The translations under genes and the position numbers were made by a program. Below the pieces are notes generated by a model. That model was not told where the DNA came from. It ran no database searches and saw only the letters and a list, made by a program, of their open reading frames with translations. DNA of 64,000 bases from Sindora glabra (taxonomy: Eukaryota > Streptophyta > Magnoliopsida > Fabales > Fabaceae), in assembly GCA_020226215.1 (NCBI GenBank), contig CM035232.1:62691220-62755219 (forward strand). Direction: 5' to 3'. Shown here piece after piece: positions 1 through 10,529 of the stretch. The first letter of the stretch is position 1, and each line of letters starts with the position of its first letter.

Positions 1-330
1 ATCTTCTAAATAATATAGGTCGAGACATGATGTATTTTATAAGATCAACTTGAGACTAAGTGAGCTTGCAAATAATGAAAGAGCTTTTAGATTGCAAACA
101 TCAAAGTTAAAGATATCCTTTTTATTGGAGTATAATTTAACTCAATACTATTCAAAGTCCTATTAATATAGTTTCCTCATTTTCTCAAGTAAGTAAGACT
201 CCAAGTGAGTGCTCATATGCAATAATATAAAAGATGAATGGTCTACTAGGCAGAGGTGGTTGTAGGACTAATGGTTTGAAAAGATAAGATTTAATGCCTT
301 TTAATGCATTTTAACAAGCTTTGGAACATT
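1..330 (-). pseudogene. Element A RNase H (partial, decayed)
   Basis: Minus-strand translation in shifting frames gives the connection and early RNase H region of a Ty3/gypsy polyprotein: a PLVLQPPLPSRPFIFY-like stretch at about 300-220, then near base 1 the segment DLIKYIMSRPILFRR, which corresponds to the DPLKYI-type stretch that ends this region in Tat elements. Several stops and at least two frameshifts are present. The domain is cut by the left edge of the window, so its catalytic residues cannot be checked. Confidence 0.7.
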
Positions 331-1180
331 TTCTTTTCATGAGTTGGTTGAAGGATTGACATTTTCCTACTAGATTTAAAATGAACCTATTTATATAAGT
401 GAGCTTCCTTTGAAGACTTTTTAACTAATGGATATCCTTTAGTTCTAGCACTTTTATAATAGCATTGATCTTTGATTCGTCAATCTCAATCGCATAATGT
501 TGCACAATAAAGCCTTAGAATTTTTTAGATGAGACAACAAATGCATATTTAAGGGGATTCATCTTTAACTAGTGTCAATGAACATGTTCAAACACCATTT
601 TAAGATTTTTTTAAATGTTAGTACTTCTTTTTTGATTTTATTACCAAGTCATCAACATAACATTTGACATTTTTTGTGAAACATGTCATTGAAGATCTTT
701 TGCATTCCTTTTTGATGAGTGGCTCCTTCATTTTTCAATTTAACTGATATAACCTTATGGTAGTATATTCCTTATAGACTATAAAAAGCTATGAACTCTT
801 AATCTATTAGTGCTATAAGGATTTGATTGTAATCAGATAATCTATCCATGAATGAGAGAATCTTATGGCTAATAATAATATCAATAGTAAGCTCAATAAT
901 TGGAAGAGAAAAATTATCTTTAGGGAATACCTTATTCAAATCTTGGAAACACAAATGTGTAACAGTCTATTTTTCTTTCTTACAAGAATAATGATTGAGA
1001 TCCAAGTTAGATACTTAGCCTTTTAAATGAAACCAATATCAATAAGCTTGTTAACTTCATTTTCAATTTAAAGGATAAGCTTAGGGTGAAAATGATGCTA
1101 ATACTACTTTACTAATTGAACACCGTGCCATATCAATAAGTGATAAATTGTAATTTTTAGGTCTAACCTAGATATTTTTT
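330..1180 (-). pseudogene. Element A reverse transcriptase (decayed)
   Basis: This is the reverse transcriptase that copies element RNA into DNA. Visible minus-strand blocks in order are: RLDLKITIYHLLI at about 1175-1130 (normally LDPKVAVHHLAI-like), NEVNKLIDIGFI near 1065, VRKKNRLLHICV near 965, DLNKVFPKDNFSLPI near 940, SFMDRLSDYNQI near 850, LKNEGATHQKGMQKIF near 735-690, and the catalytic YVDDLVIKSKK at about 655-630. A one-base frame change lies just before YVDD, and stops lie at about 805 and 770. The blocks are collinear with Tat-lineage RT, so the domain is secure although the gene is dead. Confidence 0.85.
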
Positions 1181-2390
1181 TTGTATAACTAAGCAAAGAC
1201 ATTTTAGAACTCTCATAACAAACTTAAATATGCTTTTTCCTTTTTTAGTGTAAGGTTTGCATTTAAGAAATTTGGATATGCATCATCTGCAATGCCAAGG
1301 TTAACTTCCTTCAATTTATTAATGGTAACTCGAATACCTTTCTCCAATGATGGTGGGGTAGTTTCTTCTTTAATCAGAGGTTTTTCAACATTTGTGTTAA
1401 CTTCTGTTATATGATTAGTTGAATCATTTTCAAGTTTATCAAATATTCCATTTGTGGTTACTATTGTTTGTTTTCTTCATTTTAATACTTCATCATTGTA
1501 ACAACCTATTCTATATAGTGTTTTATTTATAAGAGCACAAAACTTTAATGTTTCTTTTCCTAGACAAGTGGTTTCTTTCTCCATTTTGTATTCTTCCTTT
1601 TTAAAGAAGATGAGCTAGGACTTAATTTGGAAAAAGGCATTCTTTTTAGAGGCAACTTTTTGAAGAGTTTGTTCATGAGGGTAGTTAAAGATAGTAGGTC
1701 AAAGTGAAGTTTCATCAATGTGATTTTCATCATCTTCAATAATGATGTATTAGCTTTCCACTTTCTTTATTGAAATGCATAATGAACTTAGTTACTTAAA
1801 ACCTAATCTAATTCTTGAATTTTTAATAGCATAACTTTGTTCCATTAAGTTCTTTTAAGTACTTACAAGGCTTCTATTTTCCATCATCTTTAGAAGAAGC
1901 TTTCTTAAAATAATTGGCTTTTTATTATTGTAGCCTTCTTTGGCTATTAACTTGTAAGCATTCGGATTAAACCTTTCTTTAGTTGCTTTGATGGTAATGT
2001 AGAATGTTCAATAATAAAGACTCATTTTTGTATTAAAAATCTTTTGAGTGGTAAATTAGTTACATGGAAAGTTTCAAGCTTTTGGACTACAATAGTTAAA
2101 TCTTTTAATTCTTCTTCTAATTTAGCATTTTCATGCCTTATAAAGATAGATTAACTTTTTTTCTTCTAAAAAGTGAGACATAATAAGCACTATTTTTTAT
2201 CTTTTTTTCACCATCTTTATGAAAACTTGCAATTTCTTTCCTTTTACTAATTGGTATTTTATCCTTCATATTTTTCTTGCCAATTTTGATAGGAAGTGAA
2301 GTTTTAGATGTAAAAGAAGGTTTTTCATTTACTACATTATTCTTCAAGTAAAACTTGGCATTAACAAAGTAGGAGTTAATTTCAATGAAG
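1181..2390 (-). pseudogene. Element A protease-to-RT linker (decayed)
   Basis: This is the long linker that Tat-type elements carry between protease and reverse transcriptase. Its best open piece, on the minus strand at 2347-2138, is 69 codons rich in lysine and serine. It follows a segment near 2395-2345 reading PFIEINSYFVNAKFYLKNN, which matches the conserved SHFADAKFYLK-type block of the family. A second readable block near 1380-1260 contains SLEKGIRVTINKLKEVNLGI and leads into the RT. The stretch around 1500-2130 is too eroded to align by eye. No separate function is implied. Confidence 0.65.
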
Positions 2391-2840
2391 GGTTTATCAT
2401 CAATAACTAGCTTTCTGTTATAATAATATTTGAAGCATTAATAATATATAAAAGGAATAACTCCATATTCATGTAGCTATGATTTTTCGAGCAACAAGTT
2501 ATAAGTTGTTCTAGCATCAATTATATGACACAAAGCACTTAACTCCATTTCAGTCATTTGAAGGCTAAGTCATATTTTTTTGAATGCTTGTTGTCCATAT
2601 TGGTTAAAGTTTTGAATCATTAATTAGTTATATGATAATTCATCTATAAGGATCCCAAGGTCTCTCATTAGTTTGAGAGGTGGGATATTGATAGTAAAAT
2701 CACTATTTCTCAAGATATTGCTCATTTTTTGCTCATGAATGAAACTAATAAAAAAAGATGATTGTGACATTTAAGATTAAGAAGTAAGTCATTATCTGTG
2801 AAAGTCAACACATTTATACATAAGTTACTTCTTACTTAAC
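2390..2840 (-). pseudogene. Element A aspartic protease (decayed)
   Basis: Retropepsin-type protease region, minus strand. The diagnostic block is at about 2545-2430: ALCHIIDARTTYNLLLEKS followed by LHEYGVIPF, which is the VIDxRTSYNxLLGRPW region downstream of the protease core in Tat elements. Upstream is LMIQNFNQYGQQAF (about 2630-2585), matching the LVIQGFNQGGQRA block. Still further upstream, FTDNDLLLNLKCHNHLF (about 2820-2770) matches the entry to the protease. The DNG active-site stretch should lie near 2740-2700 but is obscured by a frame change, so activity is excluded. Confidence 0.8.
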
Positions 2841-3107
2841 TTTATGTTTTTTTTATCATTAATAACTTCCTCATTATTTGCTTGGTGGCATATAATGTAC
2901 TCAAGATCATGAAATTATTATGGCGTGAAACTAAGCAATGTGATTTTTTTTCGAAGCATTTTATTTTCTAGGTCATTTGTCTCCTTTTTAGTATTATTCT
3001 TTCTTTAGATAAGCACTTATTCTAGTTTGTTCAACATTTTGAACCTTAATGGGCTTACTTTGGAGGATGTACATTAATTCTTCTTCTCACTTCTTTTGTA
3101 TATGACT
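2840..3107 (-). pseudogene. Element A gag C-terminal part, distal fragment
   Basis: Minus-strand translation shows KKITLLSFTP at about 2965-2925 and YIICHQANNEEV near 2900-2870. These correspond to the RPITLAEFFP and VVACHAVDV blocks that link gag to protease in this family. Near 3085-3060 there is a weak match to the short segment upstream. The other half of gag lies at 10530-12240, on the far side of the copia insertion. Between the two halves, a stretch corresponding to the cysteine/histidine region after the PNYCKYH-type motif appears to be missing, so the left junction of the insertion also lost host-element DNA. Confidence 0.65.
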
Positions 3108-3231
3108 AAGGTGATCGATTAATATTGCATTTCATTGTATAAAAGCCTTGTCCTGATCTAATTGTTTCGCATGGATCCTTGGTTAGGATTGTTTAATATT
3201 CCATTGCATTGTTTGGCTCTTAATCCCAATA
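3108..3231 (+). repeat. Element B 5' LTR, truncated to its last ~125 bases
   Basis: The segment matches the end of the 3' LTR at 10393-10529. Both share GAGGTGATC-like sequence at the start, then CTTGT-CTGATCTAATTGTTT, GCATGGATCCTTGG and a common ATTGCATTGT stretch up to the end. The end here is CCCAATA, against CCTAACA in the 3' LTR. About 1,240 bases of the 5' LTR expected from the 3' copy are absent, because element A gag sequence is already recognisable at about 3085. A deletion across the left junction is the simplest explanation. Confidence 0.75.
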
Positions 3232-3232
3232 A

Positions 3233-3244
3233 TGGTATTAGAGC
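3233..3244 (+). other. Element B primer-binding site
   Basis: TGGTATTAGAGC lies two bases after the LTR end. It differs by one base from TGGTATCAGAGC, the sequence complementary to the 3' end of plant initiator-Met tRNA that most copia elements use for minus-strand priming. Its position independently fixes the end of the truncated 5' LTR. Confidence 0.85.
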
Positions 3245-5140
3245 TACTTCTGAAATATTAGATTAGGGTTTTATTGGCTAATTGTGTGAATTTGATTTGA
3301 TGAATTGTTTTGTATATCATGCGTAAATGAATTCTAATTAGGATTAGTGAGTTTAATCCTATGAACCTAATTTTATGCTTTCTATTTCAAGTAAAATTAA
3401 TGTGATTAATTTTGGATTCTAATCCGGATTTGAATTTGATTGTGATTAATTTTAGGTTCTGGTTTAAATTTGAATATATTTTATGATTAATTTTAGGTTC
3501 TGGTTTAAATTCAAATCTATTTCTGGTTCTGGTTTAAATTTGAATCTATTTCTGGTTCTAATTTAAATTCGAATCTATTTCATGATTAATTCTGAGTTTT
3601 GGTTTGAATTTGAAACTAATTTCTGGGTTCTATTTTAAACAGAATTAATAGAATTAATTACATAAATCTAATTTAATATAAGAATTTTTTTTAATTAAAT
3701 ATAAGTTTCATTTCGAATTAGAATTAATCAGATTAATTCCTTGAATCTAGTTTTGTATATGTGATATACTTCATGTTCAAGCATGTAATCTATGTTGTAT
3801 AGAATTAATATGATTAATTTTGAAAAATTCTTTATATATTGACCTGTTTAACCTATTTAATATGATTAAAGTAAGTTTGGACTCTTATATGAAGTGTATG
3901 CGTGAATGCTTTAATCTATTTGAATGTGGTTGGATTTGTTAATATGATTAAATTTGTCCATTGTGATTTTAACGTGAATTTTATTTCTAAACTGTAATCT
4001 AAATGTCAGATATTGTTAAATTGTTCAACAAAAGGGGTAAGTCAATTATTGATAGAAAGAATTAACATCTGAATGTTAGATGTAGTTAATTTTTTACTCA
4101 GGGGGCAAACCTTATGAGGACGGCTCCCCTTGACCTTGCTCATTGACCGACTAGTGAGACTATCGTAAATTCTCTACATAGCACAACATTAAGTAATTAA
4201 TTGATTAATTCATAATTTATTAATTAATTTAGATTTTGATATTAAAAATATATTTGGATATATGTTTCATTTATCTTGTTATTTTGTTGTTTGATGCATG
4301 GTACATGATTCTGGCCTTTGGTTTTGTTGTAATTTTAAAATATGGCCTGCATGTCGTGCCTTTCTATTATTTTTGGTTGTACATTCTCTTCTCACCTCAC
4401 TCCCATCGAATGTAACTTGAGGTTTCTTTATTTATTATGTAATAATATTTATTAGAGCACTTGAAAAGGCAACAATAGAAGTGGAGACCAAGCCACGGAG
4501 AAAGAAGAAGATTTTTAGGAAGAAATTTTTCTTTCTTAATTTTATTTGATATTATTGAGCTCTAGAATATCACTTAGGTTGGACCATGATCATTTCATAT
4601 TTAATTTATGTTTTATGTATGAGATGCATATGATGAATGCATGAGATATCTATACTAGATGTATGTAATGCATGCTAAATACAACCAAGTATAATAATGG
4701 TGAAATCAAGAATATTAAAATCCCTTAAACAAAATATTAAGTCAAAAGAGATGCCTTCCAATAATAACATTCGTCAAAATCTTGATTGACTATAGGTGGG
4801 TCTGCCAAAGCAAAGTGCCTAAAGTCTATCTTGGAAAGGCATGATCGGATAAAAGTGATATACAAATTACTAATTATTAGGTTTGACTTAACTAGGCTAT
4901 ACTAATAAGATTAGGGACTAGAGGCATAGAGTTGGTTATGAATTATTCACCTAACTATCCAAGAGTTATATAAGATGCAATTAATAAAGAGCTATCTAAC
5001 TAAATAGCCATATCTTGGGTGATTAGCCAAAGCTAACTTTAGATTTGGTAAAATATGAATCTTAGCTCACTAGAAAACCTTGAGGATAAAGTTTTTCAAA
5101 ATAATAGTGAGGACTATTATTTTGAGAAAAATAGTGGGAG
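3245..5140 (+). other. Element B untranslated leader
   Basis: About 1.9 kb between the primer site and gag with no recognisable protein. It is unusually long for a copia leader. It contains an imperfect tandem repeat (about 3405-3625) and a relatively GC-rich island near 4100-4160. It could be original leader, or it could hold an older insertion that I cannot delimit. Confidence 0.5.
3405..3625 (+). repeat. Imperfect tandem repeat in element B leader
   Basis: The motif TTCTGGTTCTGGTTTAAAT, or close variants, recurs about every 30-50 bases, often followed by TTGAATCTATTT and GATTAATTTTAG. I count about five copies at roughly 3450, 3495, 3527, 3555 and 3597. The copies diverge and the period varies, so this looks like an old minisatellite. 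Confidence 0.7.
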
Positions 5141-5149
5141 TATTATTTA

Positions 5150-6080
5150 ATAAAATACCTTATTAAATAAATGAAATACATGATTTTCATTTTGCATATT
5201 TTTCTATTGTAGATAACCATAGCATTAAATGCATTAAACTTGTCACTATGATCTATCCTTGAGAAGGATAAACTGAATGGGACAAGTTTTCTCGTTTGGT
5301 ATTGAAACTTGAGGATTGTCCTCAAGCATGAGGAAAAAAATATGTCCTAGAGCAGCTTATTCTAAATGAGCCTACTACTAATGCTCCTCGAGCAGAAAAG
5401 GATGCTTATAAGAAGCATTTAAAAGATGCTCTGGATGTCAATTGTCTCATGCTTGCTAATACAAACTCTGAGCTGCAGAAGCAGCATGAGAACATAGAGG
5501 CATTTAATATGATTGATCACTTCAAATAGCTTTACCAAGAGCAAGCGAGACATAAGAAGCATGATGTGTTTAAAGCATTGTTTCAGTGCAAGATGGTTGA
5601 GGGATCACTCGTTACTACATATGTGCTTCAGATGATTAGATACATTAATAGCCTTGAAAGGTTAGGTTTTCCTTTGCAACAAGAATTGGCTATTGACATA
5701 GTTTTGCAATCGTTGCCTTAAAGCTATGGTTAATTCGTTATGAATTACAACATGAATAAAATTAATAAGACTTTGCCTAAATTGCTTAATATATTAAGAA
5801 TTGCTAAGCAGAACTTGAAAAATTCTAAGCCCAATTCCTCTATTATGGTTTAAAAGGGCAAAGGAAAGGATAAGTTTAAGGCTAAGAATAAAAAGAAGAA
5901 GGATAAGACTAATGGAAAGTCTAAGCCAAGTTTCTTTGCATTGAAGCCTAAAAGTGGTGTGGCCAAGGAAGGGCAATGCTTCCATTATAAAGAATTAGGG
6001 CATTAAAAGCGAAATTACAAGCTTTACCTGGAAAAGCTTAACAAGTAAAAAGGAAGTCAGACTTCCAACTCAGGTATTTA
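5150..6080 (+). pseudogene. Element B gag with zinc knuckle (decayed)
   Basis: Nucleocapsid precursor that would package element RNA. Plus-strand blocks include RLVLKLEDCPQA near 5295, HLKDALDVNCLMLANTNSEL near 5420, FKALFQCKMVEG near 5570 and a basic stretch KGKGKDKFKAKNKKKKDK near 5855. The zinc knuckle at about 5976-6018 reads CFHYKELGH-KRNYK. It should be CX2CX4HX4C, but the second and fourth cysteines are tyrosine and the Trp after His is a stop. All three changes are explained by G-to-A. Further stops lie near 5527, 5719 and 5850, consistent with CAG or CAA changed to TAG or TAA. Confidence 0.85.
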
Positions 6081-6400
6081 TGTTATAGAGGTTAATTTAT
6101 CTACTTCTACATCTTGGGTATTAGATATTGGATGTGGTACTCACATTTATGTAAATGTATAGGATCTTAAAGGACGTAAATCATTAGCCAAAGGTGAAAT
6201 GGACTTGCCTGTTAGAAATGAAGCAAGAGTTGCTGCATTAGCTGTAGGGACTTAATATCTATCTTTGCCTAATGGATTAGTTTTGAAATTAGGCAATTGC
6301 TATTTTATGCTTACTATTAGTAGGAATTTGATTTTTTTTCTTATTTAGATAAGAAAGGCTTTTCATTTATAATAAAGGATAAATGTTGCTCTATTTATTT
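6081..6400 (+). pseudogene. Element B aspartic protease (decayed)
   Basis: Copia protease that would cut the polyprotein. The active-site block at about 6112-6150 reads SWVLDIGCGTHIY, where the catalytic DTG or DSG triad has become DIG. Downstream are ARVAALAVGT (about 6224), LPNGLVLKLGNCYF (about 6265) and a frameshifted LDKKGFSFI block near 6345. Stops interrupt at about 6162 and 6254. It is continuous with gag upstream and with the pre-integrase region downstream. Confidence 0.8.
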
Positions 6401-6499
6401 AAATGAATTATTTTATGGTAGTACACACTTAACAAATAGTCTTTATGTTTTGGCCCTTGAAAATCCAATCTATAACATAAACACTAAGAAGGTCAAAGA

Positions 6500-7430
6500 C
6501 TAATTATTCGAATCCAACCTATCTTTGGCATTGTTGTCTAGGCCATATAAATGAGACATGCATCTCCAAACTCCATAAGGATGGATTTTCAGACTTATTT
6601 GATTTTGAATTATATGAGGTATATGAGTCATATTTATTAAGCAAGATGACTAAAGTGCCCTTTACTGGGAAAGGTAAAAGGGCTAGCGATTTTTTAAGCC
6701 TTATACATAGTGATCTATATAAACCTTTAAACACATAAGCTAGAGGTGGCTATCAGTACTTCATTACTTTTATTGATGATTTCAGTAGATATAGCTATGT
6801 GTCTCTTATGAAACACAAGTCTGAATCCTTTGAAAAGTTCAAAGAATTCAAGAATAAAGTACAAAATTAACTTGGTAAAAGTATTGAAATACTTTGATCA
6901 AATCGAGGTGGTGACTACTTAAACTAAGAGTTCCTTGATCATCTGAAGGAGTGTGGCATTGTGTCATAACTCACTCCACCAAGAACACCTCAATGGAATG
7001 GTGTATCTGAAAGGAGGAATCGAACTTTGTTAAACATGGTTCGATTGATGATAAGTCAAGCTAACTTTCCAAATTCCTTTTAGGGACATGCTTTAGATAC
7101 TGCAACCTTCACATTGAACTGTGTTCCATCAAAATTTGTTTAAAAGACACCATATGAGAAATGGACTAAGAAACGTCTTAGTTTATCTTTTATAAAGATT
7201 TGGGGTTGTGAAGCTTACATTAAATATTAGACTTCTAATAAACTTGAACCTAAATTTGATAAATATTTTTTTTGTTGGATATCTTAGGGAGACCAAGGTA
7301 TATTATTTCTATAATCCAATAGAGCAAAAAATGTTTATTGCTCAAATTGGTGTCTTTCTAGAGAGAGAATTTATCTTTAAAAGAATTAGTGGGAAGAGAA
7401 TAGAACTTAAAGTAATTCAAGATCAATGAG
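6500..7430 (+). pseudogene. Element B integrase (decayed)
   Basis: The enzyme that would insert element cDNA. The GAG-pre-integrase/zinc-binding block reads LWHCCLGHINE at about 6522-6553. The catalytic core shows IHSD near 6703 (first Asp), [11 protein letters not shown] at about 6760-6790, HLKECGIVS near 6940 and PQWNGVSERRNRT at about 6990-7027 (the conserved Glu). KIWGCEAYIK follows near 7195. The C-terminal stretch up to 7429 is open for over 70 codons and contains ETKVYYFYNPIEQK and GVFLEREF. The Trp before GHAL at about 7080 is now TAG. All core acidic residues can still be seen, but frameshifts and stops disable the gene. Confidence 0.9.
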
Positions 7431-7619
7431 AGAATATTGAACTTAAAATGGAACTTGAGTCGATTCCATAACCAGTTGTGGAAGAACCTACTCATATAAC
7501 ATAGAACCTACATAAGTCTGGTAGGATACATTGTAAGTCTAAGAGATATGGATTTCTTATGACTCATCATGGTAATGTGTTGTACATGGACCAAAATGAG
7601 CCCACAACCTACCAAGAGC

Positions 7620-8440
7620 TATGATAGGCCCAAATTCTAAGAAATGGCTAGAAGCTATGAAATCAAAGATGGATTTCATGTATGCAAACTAAGTTTGGAC
7701 CTTAGTTGATCCACTTGAAGGGGTAAAACTCATAAAGTTCAAATTGGTTTTCAAAAAGAAAAGAGACATGGATGGTAATGTATGTACCTTTAATGGGTGA
7801 TTGGTTACAAAAAATTTCAAACAAATCTATGGTATTGACTATAATGAGACCTTTTCTCCAGTTGTTATGTTTATTCTAGTTATAACTGCATATTATGATT
7901 ATGAGATTTAATAGATGGATGTCAAAACCACTTTCCTTAATGAAAATCTTCTTGAGGATGTGTACATGACACAACCTGAAGGTTTTGTAAATTCATAAAA
8001 TGTTAGAAAAGTTTGTAAATTGTAATAATCCATTTATGGATTGAAGTAAGTTTCTCAAAGTTGGAATCTTCATTTTGATGATGCAATCAAAAAGTTTAAT
8101 TTCATCAAGAATGAAGATGAATCCTGTGTATATAAAAAGGTTAGTGGGAGCACAATAGTATTTCTAGTGTTGTATGTAGATGACATACTAGTCATTGGAA
8201 ATGATATTTCTACACTACAATCTGTAAAAACTTGGATAGGAAATTATTTTTCCATGAAAGACTTAGCTAAGGCCATCTATGTATTAGGTATCAAGATTTA
8301 TAGAGATAAATCAAGAAAATTACTTGACCTAAGTCAGAGTACATATATCGATAAAATATTAGAGAGGTTTAGCATGCAAGATTCTAAAAGAGGATTCTTG
8401 TCGATGTCACATGGCATAAGTCTCTTAAAAACTTAGTGTC
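7620..8440 (+). pseudogene. Element B reverse transcriptase (decayed)
   Basis: Copia reverse transcriptase. Blocks in order are KKWLEAMKSKMD (about 7641), LVDPLEGVKLIKFKLVFKKK (about 7707-7760), ETFSPVV (about 7848), MDVKTTFLNENLLEDVYM (about 7914-7968), QPEGFV (about 7972), a damaged YGLK motif near 8035, and the catalytic LYVDDILVIGND at 8170-8205. From 8167 to 8436 the frame is open and carries VLGIKIYRDKSRKLLDLSQS, the usual continuation. Stops upstream mark it as dead. This is the best-preserved part of element B. Confidence 0.92.
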
Positions 8441-9148
8441 CTTCTACAAAATATGAAAGATAGTGCATGAGTAAGATCCCTTTTGCATCTACAATCGATC
8501 TATCATGTATGCCATGTTATATACTCATTCGATGTCTCATATGCTTTAAGTATGATGGTAGATACTAATTAAATCCTGGTGAAAATCACCGAATAATTGT
8601 TAAGAACTTAAGAAGAACTAAAGATATATTCTTGATTTATAAAGGTGAGGAAGAGCTCATTGAAAGAGGTTACACTGATACTAGCTTTCAAATCGACAAA
8701 GATGATTTCAAATTATAGTAAGTTATGTATTTTACCTCAATGGTGGTGTTGTGATCAGAAAGAGTTCAAAGTAAGGGACAATGACTAATTCTACAACAGA
8801 AGTTGAATATATTGCAGCATCAAATGCCATAAAGGAGGCTATTTGGATTAAGAAGTTCATCATTGAACTTGGAGTTATTCCTAGCATTGTTGACCTAATA
8901 AAGCTTTATTATGACAATAATGGAACTATTGCATAAGCTAAGGAATCTAGATCTCACTAAAAATCTAAACACATACTTTGGCACTATTATCTCATAAGAG
9001 ATATCATTAATAGAAACAATATCAGAATATATAGAATACTAACCAACGACAAAATTGCCGATCCACTAATAAAACCCCTGATGCAACAGAAGCATGATAA
9101 TCATATGAGATCTATAGGTATTAGATACATGGATAATTGGCTTTAGTG
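8441..9148 (+). pseudogene. Element B RT tail and RNase H (decayed)
   Basis: Continuation of the copia polyprotein through the conserved tail and RNase H. Plus-strand matches are KIPFASTIDLSCMPCYI near 8472, LRRTKDIFLIYKGEEELI near 8610, GYTDTSFQIDKDDFKL near 8670, a TTEVEYIAAS-type block near 8795 and IADPLIKPLM near 9055-9085. LRRTKDI matches the LRRTKDM segment usual at this place. Several frame changes occur between 8720 and 9000. The reading frame ends close to the polypurine tract. Confidence 0.85.
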
Positions 9149-9160
9149 CAAGTGGGAGAT
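9149..9160 (+). other. Element B polypurine tract
   Basis: CAAGTGGGAGAT directly precedes the 3' LTR start TGTTAG. A purine run of this type at the LTR edge primes plus-strand DNA synthesis in LTR retrotransposons, and the AAGTGGGAGA form is typical of plant copia elements. Confidence 0.8.
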
Positions 9161-10529
9161 TGTTAGTGTATATGCCTTAAAACTAATCATATGGATAATT
9201 GTAAATTTAAATCATGTTATTTTTAAAGCAATTCCAATTATAATATTTATACATATATTTTTTGCATAGTATATTTAATTATGATAATAATCCTAGAATA
9301 ATTATATTCTTAAGGGTCTTTAGTCATCAATCATTATGGATTGGGTTGCATTGATATGTTAAAACTAACATATGTGGTTACTTATATAAGATATTAAGTT
9401 TACATATAAGTATAAGTTAAAAAACTTGTGTACTGGACCGACCCACCCTAAGAATATTACATGGATCATTATATGAGTGTTATAAGTGATTCTTAGTGAT
9501 CATTATTAATATAGTCCTTTAACTTGAGATCACCAGGGTTTTCTACATGTAAGTTCCATATTTTGATACTGCTTTATGTCACTCATAGTTAAGTGAATGC
9601 AAGGGTAGTTATTAGATATATCACATATCATATAAAGGGATTTGTATGATAAAGATGGAATTTGTCCCTCCTATATAACAGGAGTGACGTTTGTGAGCCC
9701 CTTGATTAAGTAAGATTGAGAAAAATGCATGGCCATGCTCAAATGGATTGACATGGGATATCAATTACATTTGCTTTAGTTAGCTTACTTAGGAATCAAG
9801 AAACCTTTAAATTAGGCTATACGGGAATTACACAGTCCATGTTTCGTACTCAATCTATATGTTTAGGACAAAAAGTTATAAATGATGATCACATGTATAG
9901 GTTCATTCGAATCACTGACTTTCTCATTACTTAGATAATAATGATGTGTTGCTAGACACTACTTGTTATTTATAATCGTTAATATGATTTATGATCATTA
10001 CTAATATAATGAGAATTTGTAGGGTTGCACACTTAGAACCTGGTAAATTTAGAGTTGATGGGCCAAATTGTTTAAGCCTAATATATGAGATTTTATGTTA
10101 TAATTATAAGGCTTAATAATAAACCCATAATTATACATGACACAAAGCCTAATTAATTAAGGTTTTCTATGCACCAATTTAAATAGGTGTGTTGGGTGTT
10201 AAAAATTGAGATTATTCATACGTCCTAATAAATAGAAAAACCTAGTAGCTTTCCTTGACCATAACCCTAAAAGGCATAGCTAGCACTACAAGGCAAAGGA
10301 GGAGAATTCCAATTAGTGACTATGGGATATTCACTAATGATTTGCTTGTTCATGTGGATACCTTAGAGTTTCGATCGAGAGCAAATTGAAGAGGTGATCA
10401 ATGAATAAGTTTCTGAAATGTTTGTAAAAAGTAATGACAAAACCCTTGTCTTGATCTAATTGTTTTGCATGGATCCTTGGCTGGGATCGATTAATATTCT
10501 ATTGCATTGTCTAGCTTCTGATCCTAACA
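9161..10529 (+). repeat. Element B 3' LTR, complete (1,369 bases)
   Basis: It begins TGTTAG right after the polypurine tract and ends CTAACA, a perfect 6-base terminal inverted repeat with the canonical TG...CA. Its last ~135 bases match the 5' LTR remnant. Element A gag coding sequence resumes at base 10530, so the right junction is exact. No matching target duplication can be seen because the left junction is deleted. Confidence 0.9.

Larger units (their letters stand above)
3108..10529 (+). mobile_element. Element B: Ty1/copia retrotransposon inserted in element A
   Basis: Plus-strand copia element. In order it has a 5' LTR remnant (3108-3231), initiator-Met-type primer site (3233-3244), a long untranslated leader, gag, protease, integrase, reverse transcriptase and RNase H (about 5150-9148), a polypurine tract (9149-9160) and a full 3' LTR (9161-10529). 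Integrase before RT is the diagnostic copia order. The polyprotein resembles the TNT1-94-type proteins common in plants, but I do not assign a lineage. Many stops are single transitions from CAA, CAG or TGG codons. It interrupts the gag of element A and is therefore younger than A. Confidence 0.9.

Noticed and set aside
5143..5985. Minus-strand frames of 60-63 codons
   Set aside because: They are antisense to element B gag, which is the coding strand by homology.
6519..6734. 71-codon minus-strand frame
   Set aside because: Antisense shadow of the copia integrase region of element B.
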